Below are positions 58,863 to 64,000 of a DNA stretch of 64,000 nt, in pieces. The stretch is from Sipunculus nudus (Eukaryota > Annelida > Sipuncula > Golfingiida > Sipunculidae). The notes below the pieces were generated by a model. The model did not search any database, was not told the DNA's origin, and saw nothing but the letters and a program-made list of their open reading frames with translations. The stretch spans positions 27,283,033 to 27,347,032 of the forward strand of contig CM049309.1 in NCBI GenBank assembly GCA_026874595.1. The letters run 5' to 3'. Position numbers and translations under genes: made by a program. Positions within the stretch are counted from its first letter, which is position 1. Every line of letters starts with the position of its first letter.

Positions 58863-61461
58863 GGCACCGCAGGTGCCAGAGTATCCCCAGACATAGTAGC
58901 CCCCCCCCCCCCTCTTTAAGAATAGACCCCCATTTTTAGCAGCATATACTGACACTTGTTTCTTCCATCTAACAATCCACAATCTTGTTGAAGATGTTGG
59001 TCCTGTGACCTTGATCTTTTTAAAAATGTGTCATGTGACCTTGACCTTTGACCTCATGACCCCAAAATCAATTTGGGTCTTGCTTTTCCAATGGGACATA
59101 TGCAAGTCAAGATTGAAATCTATACATCAATAAAGCAGGAATTATCATCCAGAAACTAATTTTTTTTTTGGACAGATGGCTCCTGTGACCTTCACCTTTG
59201 ACCTTGTGACCTCAAAATTGATAGTGTTCTTCCTCTCTTGGCAGGTGAACAATATGTGCAAGATGAAAGATCTGAGATGAAATGTTTGGCTGAAAATGCA
59301 TCCACAATCTTTTTAAAGATGTGTCCTGTAACCTTGACCTTTGACCTCATGACCCCAAAATCAATTTGGGTCTTGCTTTTCCAATGGTACATATACAATT
59401 CAAGTTTGAAATCCATACATCAATAAAAGCAGGAATTATCATCCAGAAACTAATTTTTGGACAGATGGCTCCTGTGACCTTCAACTTTGACCTTGTGACC
59501 TCAAAATTGATAGGGGTCTTCCACTCTTGGCAGGTGAACTATATGTGCAAGATGAATGATCTGAGATGAATTGTTTGGCTGAAAATGCACCCACAATCTT
59601 TTTAAAGAGGTTTCCTGTGACCTTGACCTTTGACCTCATGACCCCAAAAACAATTCGGGTCTTGCCTTTCCAATGGGTCAAATACAAGTCAACTTTGAAA
59701 TCCATACAATAAAAGAATACAATAAAAGCAGGAATTATCATCCAGAAACTAATTTTTGGACAGATGGCTCCTGTGACCTTCATCTTTGACCTTGTGACCT
59801 CAAAATTGATAGTGTTCTTCCTCTCTTGGCAGGTGAACAATATGTGCAAGATAAACGATCTGAGATGAAATGTTTGGCTGAAAATGCATCCACGTCTTTT
59901 TAAAGATGTGTCCTGTGACCTTGACCTTTGACCTCATGACCCCAAAATCAATTTGGGCCTTGATTTTCCAATGGGTCAACTACAAGTCAAGTTTGAAATC
60001 CATACATCAATAAAAGAAGGAATAATCATCCAGAAACTAATTTTTGGACAGATGGCTCCTGTGACCTTCACCTTTGACCTTATGACCTCAAAATTGATAG
60101 GGGTCTTCCACTCTTGGCAGGTGAACTATATGTGCAAGATGAAAGATCTGAGATGAATTGTTTGACTGAAAATGCATCCACAATCTTTTTAAAGAGGTTT
60201 CCTGTGACCTTGACCTTTTACCTCATGACCCAGAAATCAATTCGGGTCTTGCTTTTCCAATGGGTCAAATACAAGTCAAGTTTGAAACCCATACATCAAT
60301 AAAAGCAGGAATTATCATCCAGAATCTAATTTTTGGACAGATGGCTCCTGTGACCTTCACCTTTGACCTTGTGACCTCAAAACTGATAGGGGTCTTCCTC
60401 TCTTGGCAGGTGAACTATATGTGCAAGATGAAAGATCTGAGATGAAATGTTTGGCTGAAAATGCATCCACAATCTTTTTAAAGATGTGTCCTGTGACCTT
60501 GACCTTTGACCTCATTACCCAAAATCAGTTGGAGTCTTGCTTTTTCAATGGGACATATATAAGTCAAATTTGAAATCAATACATCAATAAAAGCAGGAAT
60601 TATCATCCAGAAACTAATTTTTGGACAGATAGCTCCTGTGGCCTTGATCTTTGACCTTGTGACCCCAAAATTTATATGGATCATCCACTATTGGCAAGTG
60701 AGCTATATATTAAAGATGGAAGACCTGGGATGAAAGTTTGGCTTAAAATGCATCCACAGTATCTTTTAAAATGCCAGTCCAGTGACCTTGACCTTTGACC
60801 TCATGACCCTAGAACCTATAGGGTTCTTACTTTAGTGGTGGGCCATACATAAGTCATGTTTGAAATCCATATGGCTATCAACACTGGAGATATCATAGGA
60901 GGTGTGTGATTTTCACCATATATGGCAATATTCAAGGTCAAGGCCACTATCATAGGAAAGGTCATGACCCCAATTTAAATAAACATCATCCCATAACCCA
61001 TATCTATGTATATGCATAATATAAAAGAAATCTGTCCATTAGTTTTTGACTTATAATGCTCACAGTACTGTAAGGTGGCAATTTTGGGGGTATTATACGG
61101 CACGAAACCAAGTAAAGAATAATAGGTGGCGCCACCAGTTTCTGGAACATGACAACCCTATCCATGATCTTCCATCAACTTGATTTTGGGATACATCCAT
61201 GCAAGATTTCTTGAGATATTAAAGAATTTGTGTGATTTTCCCCAAAATTGAACCTATTCAAGGTCAAGGACACTCTCCTAGTAAAGGTCATGACCTCATT
61301 TTAAATAGGCGTCGTCCTCTTACCCATATCTATACATATACCAAGTTTGGTAAAGTTCCGTGAAATATTTTTTGGGTTATCGCGCCAACAAGATTTATAT
61401 GCGGCGGCGGCGGCGGGACCGGTATGAAAACATAGTATCCCCCGACTTTGTCTGGGGATAC
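58863..61461 (+). mobile_element. Satellite element, family B, complete copy
   Basis: The 5' end has a hairpin GGCACC-GCA-GGTGCC (58863-58877), then the arm AGTATCCCCAGACA (58880-58893). The 3' end has a (GGC)n run, AAAACATA and the hairpin GTATCCCCCGAC-TTT-GTCTGGGGATAC (61435-61461), whose last arm TGTCTGGGGATACA is the reverse complement of the 5' arm apart from the end base. The body is the 289-bp receptor-motif array plus unique sequence with GGTGGCGCCACC at 61126. Non-coding. It starts only 27 bp after the previous copy ends. Confidence 0.7.
58990..60830 (+). repeat. 289-bp tandem repeat with dense nuclear-receptor half-sites
   Basis: TGACCTTGACCTTTGACC-type blocks start at 59035, 59328, 59617, 59915, 60204, 60493 and 60782. 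TGACCTTCACCTTTGACC-type blocks start at 59185, 59474, 59773, 60061, 60350 and 60639. On the minus strand each block is four AGGTCA-like half-sites spaced 2, 1 and 0 nt. Short open frames in the array are by-products. Confidence 0.9.
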
Positions 61462-61725
61462 AATAAGCATATATTGCATTTGCTAAACTTTAACATAATT
61501 CAGCTATGTTTTTGTGTAGACATGCAAGTGTTCTGCAATATTTATTTCAAGTATACAGCTTTAACTGTATTATATTCAGTCTTATTAATGATACATTAAA
61601 GCCATGAGAGTAGATAGTTTTATCCATGATTCAAATGTTCTGGATTTGTTATCCTTATATTTTTAATTACATTAATGTTCTAAATAAAATCCTGTAAAAA
61701 AAACAAAAAAAAAAAAAAAACAAGA

Positions 61726-62126
61726 GCACCGCAGATGTGCATAATACGCCCATCGTGTAACTGGTGACCTCTGACGTCATCAAATATACGTGGATTTTGA
61801 TGAGAATGTAATTCAGATGAGAAACTGTATTGGTAAATATGTATAATGAGTTTTATGTAAACGCATAGAATTTTTGTTAAGTCACCACGGTACCTCCAAA
61901 GTGCGGTGACCTCTGATCTCATTAAATATTTCATTGATAAAGATATTCTTCCTAAGTGTGGATTTTGCCTATAATCGAAGTCGGGCGAGATAATCTATTG
62001 GTTAGTAGTTATGGAGAGTTTAGTGAAAATCCATCGAAGCCGCGCTAAGTTAACACGGCGACACTAAAAGTTAACGGACGGACGGTGGGTATACCATAAC
62101 ACTCCGTCATAATTCGGGCGTATAAT
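61726..62126 (+). mobile_element. Satellite-type element, family C (short, no tandem body)
   Basis: The 5' end has GCACCGCAGATGTGC (61726-61740), close to the family B hairpin, followed by the arm ATAATACGCCC (61741-61751). The 3' end, after GGACGGACGG, is TACCATAACACTCCGTCATA and then GGGCGTATAAT (62116-62126), the reverse complement of the 5' arm with one mismatch. About 400 bp, non-coding, preceded by a poly(A) stretch. Confidence 0.6.
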
Positions 62127-62129
62127 ATA

Positions 62130-63565
62130 ATTATAATGTAATATAACTCGCAATATGGTGGGTATTTTGTAGCATTTCATTCATATCTCTTAAGGTGGCT
62201 ACCAGGCCTTGCGAAGCATGCCGCTGGTACACTCAGTAAAAAATATTGGGCAAACGTTCCCGGAATTTAATTTTTAGCACATTTGGCCATATGTTTTAAA
62301 CTGTATTTAGATTTATTAATTACACATACACATTTTTATCAAATATACCTTTCTTTTAAATCTTAGGCCCATCACTTTTTTTCTCTTGATCAAATCACAT
62401 GATAGGTCGTATGTTATTTCATAACAGAGACTAGACACCTATTAATTAAACAGTACAAAATGGAGAGACAGTTATTCATTTATACAATAGAATTATTTTC
62501 GATTAAGTTTCTTGTAATGTACGTGGTGTATGTGATAGATTTAACTGAGACCAATAGAAAATCGCAAATGCAATATATACCTTAATGTAAGAGGCCTTGG
62601 TTGAGAGAGGATGAGGGAGGGGCCAAAGTCTCCTTTGACCATATCATGTTCTGATATACATGTAATGAATGCACTTTAATATGACGAAAAGCAAATAAAA
62701 TATGCACTCGCGTATACGGTATGTGAAAGTATGATATGTAGGGTATACATTTAATGAATTTGATACAATGTGAACAGCATACTGTACACTGAAAGCTTAT
62801 ATTTCCGTACATGCGACGTTGGAAAAAAATGTCAATTCAGGGCATATGTTCTGACCTGTCAAAATTAATAGACTCTACGAACATGCAGTAGTCTTTTATC
62901 CTTAAACACTAGCAACCTTATATTAACCCATATATCTATAAGTATCGTTAGTTTATAAAAATGTCATTTTCATCAACAACTTATCATCCTTTGTCAATGA
63001 CACTTTTTCGTGCACATCCATTTTTTTTACTTTGTATGCAAAACGAGTGACCAATATCCAGCAACCATGACTGCATTTCTTTTACTCTTCTTGCTCAGAT
63101 GGTGCACATTGTAATCATTCTTTGACTCTGTTGGCTTATTACTTGCAAGTGTATACCCATCATCCGTAGTGACCAGTTGAACGCTCTGTGTTTAATTGAA
63201 CTGAAACCCGCATTTTCGTTAAACTAGCTGATTTTTATTGCAAATGCATTATACCCTGTAAATATATTCCCAAAGACACACATTGTAAACATTAATACAC
63301 CTGGAAGGGTTAACATATTCATTTTCTTTCAGTCAAACATCACACGAACATGAGTGAGAAATCCTCTGTTCTGTATTAATTTAATTTAAATTGGTGCATC
63401 AGGTTAATTTATTCTTATAATACATGTACAATCTTGGCCTCTCACACCTTGATATAAATAACCAATGGGTGTTTTTTTTAGCACCAAACAGAAAAACCAT
63501 TAAGATAACACTAAATATCTGCTCTCAAATAAAATCTTTTTCAAATCAGTGTCGCTCTTCCCTTT
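62130..63565. other. Non-coding, nothing recognised
   Basis: AT-rich; no exon, and only a possible repeat edge at 62195-62230 (CCAGGCCTTGCGAAGCATGC). Confidence 0.45.
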
Positions 63566-63566
63566 T

Positions 63567-63569
<3 letters not shown>

Positions 63570-63633
<64 letters not shown>

Positions 63634-63641
63634 ATATATAT
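63570..63641. repeat. (AT)n microsatellite
   Basis: Near-pure AT repeat; the reading frame through it is spurious. Confidence 0.95.
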
Positions 63642-63829
63642 GGCAATTAGTTGATGATTAACGCAAATATGTAAATAAAATTAAAAATTAAAAAATACAT
63701 ATACGGCTAATAAGTGAAAGAACTATAATGTATTTGTTTTGGCATCACAAAAACAGATGCATGTCTCCCTCCGAAAACATAGGGTGTAAAAATATGCATT
63801 ATCTCAAAACGATGATTCTAGATTTTTAG

Positions 63830-64000
63830 AAGACTTGACCTGGAAGATCATGGTAAAGGTCAACGGTTTTCGAACTCCTCCGAGATTTTGGCCGGAAGAA
63901 CTGGTGTGTGAAATTTGAAGAAAAATCTTCAGTACTTCCAAAGTTATGGGGGTCACAATATTCCTAGAAATGCGTGATTTTGACCTTGAAGGTCAAGGTC
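63830..64000 (+). repeat. Start of another receptor-motif repeat, cut by the window edge
   Basis: GACTTGACCTGGAAGATCAT, AAAGGTCAACGG and, at the edge, TTGACCTTGAAGGTCAAGGT. The last is an inverted pair of TGACCTT and AAGGTCA. Confidence 0.6.

Overview
This is an animal genomic window, AT-rich and intron- and repeat-dominated, with no bacterial features. The repeat types (satellite-carrying elements, CR1/jockey-like LINEs, Tigger, hAT-like and Mutator-like elements, a Ty3-like LTR, a tRNA-SINE-like patch) and the sparse coding content suggest a marine lophotrochozoan, most likely a mollusc. That placement is inference; nothing here names the species.

The only host gene recognised with confidence is EXOSC3/RRP40, an exosome cap subunit, on the minus strand. 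Exon 1 is at 28828-29019 and exon 2 at 5554-5703. They are joined by a 23.1-kb phase-0 intron, and later exons lie off the left edge. The intron is a stack of mobile DNA: a hAT-like element holding a solo LTR (6493-9197); an element with a 9-bp target duplication holding a satellite element (10528-12963); a nested set (14001-25105) in which Tigger-like ends enclose other inverted ends, a long-terminal-repeat Mutator-like element (15389-23343) and, inside that, a 337-bp satellite array plus a nearly intact Tigger (19992-22753); and a further inverted-ended element (25274-28623).

Left edge (1-5500): a 27-bp coding-like minisatellite read in one frame with two in-frame stops, a 168-bp satellite element and a broken LINE. 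Middle (29-36 kb): two inverted copies of a 0.69-kb transposon whose flanks and a split LINE show that the 4.06 kb between them has been inverted. From 36 to 52 kb: LTR fragments, a large satellite field, a second copy of the 280-bp satellite element, a degraded LINE ORF1 and a 547-551-bp Mutator-like element. From 52 to 64 kb: inverted repeats, a MITE, a LINE fragment and another group of satellite elements.

The most interesting signal is a shared architecture in at least five unrelated-looking satellite families (A-E). Each has a short 5' subterminal arm (often preceded by a hairpin), a body of tandem repeats, usually a GGAC-rich or CGG-rich stretch, and a 3' hairpin whose last arm is the reverse complement of the 5' arm. 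The arm sequences differ between families but co-vary between the two ends. The bodies repeatedly carry the palindrome GGTGGCGCCACC or clusters of nuclear-receptor half-sites. This resembles non-autonomous Helentron-type elements, but that assignment is inference.
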